A DNA stretch of 6,786 nt from JBECKR01 sp040235415 (GTDB lineage: Bacteria; Acidobacteriota; Polarisedimenticolia; Polarisedimenticolales; Polarisedimenticolaceae): positions 1-6,786 of the forward strand of contig JBECKR010000322.1 in the NCBI GenBank assembly GCA_040235415.1. The letters run 5' to 3'. Position 1 is the first letter of the stretch. Each line of letters opens with the position of its first letter. The position numbers and the translations under genes are program-made. Below, in pieces: positions 6,559 through 6,786 of this stretch. The notes beneath the pieces are model-generated. The model ran no database searches and was not told the DNA's origin. It saw nothing but the letters and a program-made list of their open reading frames with translations.

Positions 6559-6786
6559 TCACTTGGACGGATCGCGGGGGCTCCCCGGGGAGGATTCGGC
6601 TTCGGGGATTTGGACCGATTCATCTTTTTGGATCCGGGGCGTGTCGAGCAGCGGTCCCAGAACCGGATCGCCGGCGATCGCGCGGCGCCGGGCGGGGTCG
6701 TCCACGAGGGCGAGAGCGGCCTCGAGGAACCGCCTCGCGGCCGCGACGTCGCCCCCTGCGGCAGCGGCCCGCGCGCGGCCGAGGAG
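6559..6786 (-). CDS. C-terminal fragment of a probable TPR-containing protein (truncated by window edge)
   Basis: An open minus-strand frame enters from the right edge and ends at a TGA at 6559-6561, giving the last 75 residues; the start lies outside the window. The visible part begins with Ala/Arg/Leu-rich helices (LLGRARAAAA, AARRFLEAALALVDDPARRR), followed by AIAGDPVLGPLLDTPR. That is the pattern seen at the end of TPR arrays, where the last helical pair is followed by a 'Dp.l..Ll..P' cap. The final 23 or so residues are polar and rich in Pro, Ser, Asp and Glu, and look disordered. Codon use is strongly G/C at third positions in the helical part, supporting real coding. The frame carries the same kind of repeats as the far-left gene, but the N-terminal domain is unseen, so its function cannot be assigned. 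It lies 187 bases upstream of the porin-like gene on the same strand. Confidence 0.6.
   Translation of the reverse strand, partial: LLGRARAAAAGGDVAAARRFLEAALALVDDPARRRAIAGDPVLGPLLDTPRIQKDESVQIPEAESSPGSPRDPSK

Noticed and set aside
6529..6565. Possible sigma-70 promoter on the minus strand (GTGACT, 16 bases, TACATT)
   Set aside because: Each hexamer matches only four of six consensus positions and the -35 overlaps the stop codon of the upstream gene; the sigma-54-like element nearby is a better candidate.
1..6786. CRISPR arrays, tRNA/rRNA genes, insertion sequences or attachment sites
   Set aside because: No regularly spaced repeats, cloverleaf-like segments, transposase motifs or terminal inverted repeats were found on either strand.

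Overview
The window is GC-rich and has the gene content of a Gram-negative bacterium with a large outer-membrane transport repertoire. An Oar/carboxypeptidase-regulatory-type TonB-dependent receptor and a lipoprotein sulfatase-fold protein fused to TPRs, with the TxPSH and 'LGYVGS' signatures, are a combination I associate with Acidobacteriota (for example Thermoanaerobaculia-like lineages). That assignment is inference from protein style and base composition, not a search result.

Layout, left to right. (1) Positions 15-1838, plus strand: a sulfatase/alkaline-phosphatase-superfamily lipoprotein with a C-terminal TPR region. Its reading frame is open to the left window edge, so the true start may lie outside. 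(2) Positions 1839-1924: an 86-base convergent gap holding a perfect 14-bp GC-rich hairpin flanked by A and T tracts, which can stop transcription from both sides. (3) Positions 1925-4939, minus strand: a complete 1004-residue TonB-dependent receptor. (4) Positions 5031-6371, minus strand: a complete outer-membrane beta-barrel of the alginate-export porin type, lying 91 bases upstream of the receptor and probably co-transcribed with it. (5) Positions 6372-6558: a 187-base control region with a sigma-54-like element, an inverted repeat, a palindrome and a strong Shine-Dalgarno. (6) Positions 6559-6786, minus strand: the last 75 residues of a gene that enters from the right, with a TPR-like alpha-helical end and a polar tail.

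How the genes may work together: the porin-type barrel and the TonB-dependent receptor share orientation, nearly identical ribosome binding sites and a short gap. They look like a two-gene outer-membrane uptake or export unit, with passive diffusion through one barrel and energised import through the other. No SusD-like partner, TonB/ExbBD, glycosidase or polysaccharide lyase is visible, so the substrate cannot be named. The convergent phosphatase/sulfatase-like lipoprotein is a separate transcription unit and need not be related.

I do not see a clearly novel multi-gene system. The points most worth checking are the formylglycine-less 'sulfatase' active site fused to TPRs, the porin-receptor pair behind a possible sigma-54 promoter, and the paired cysteines in the receptor.
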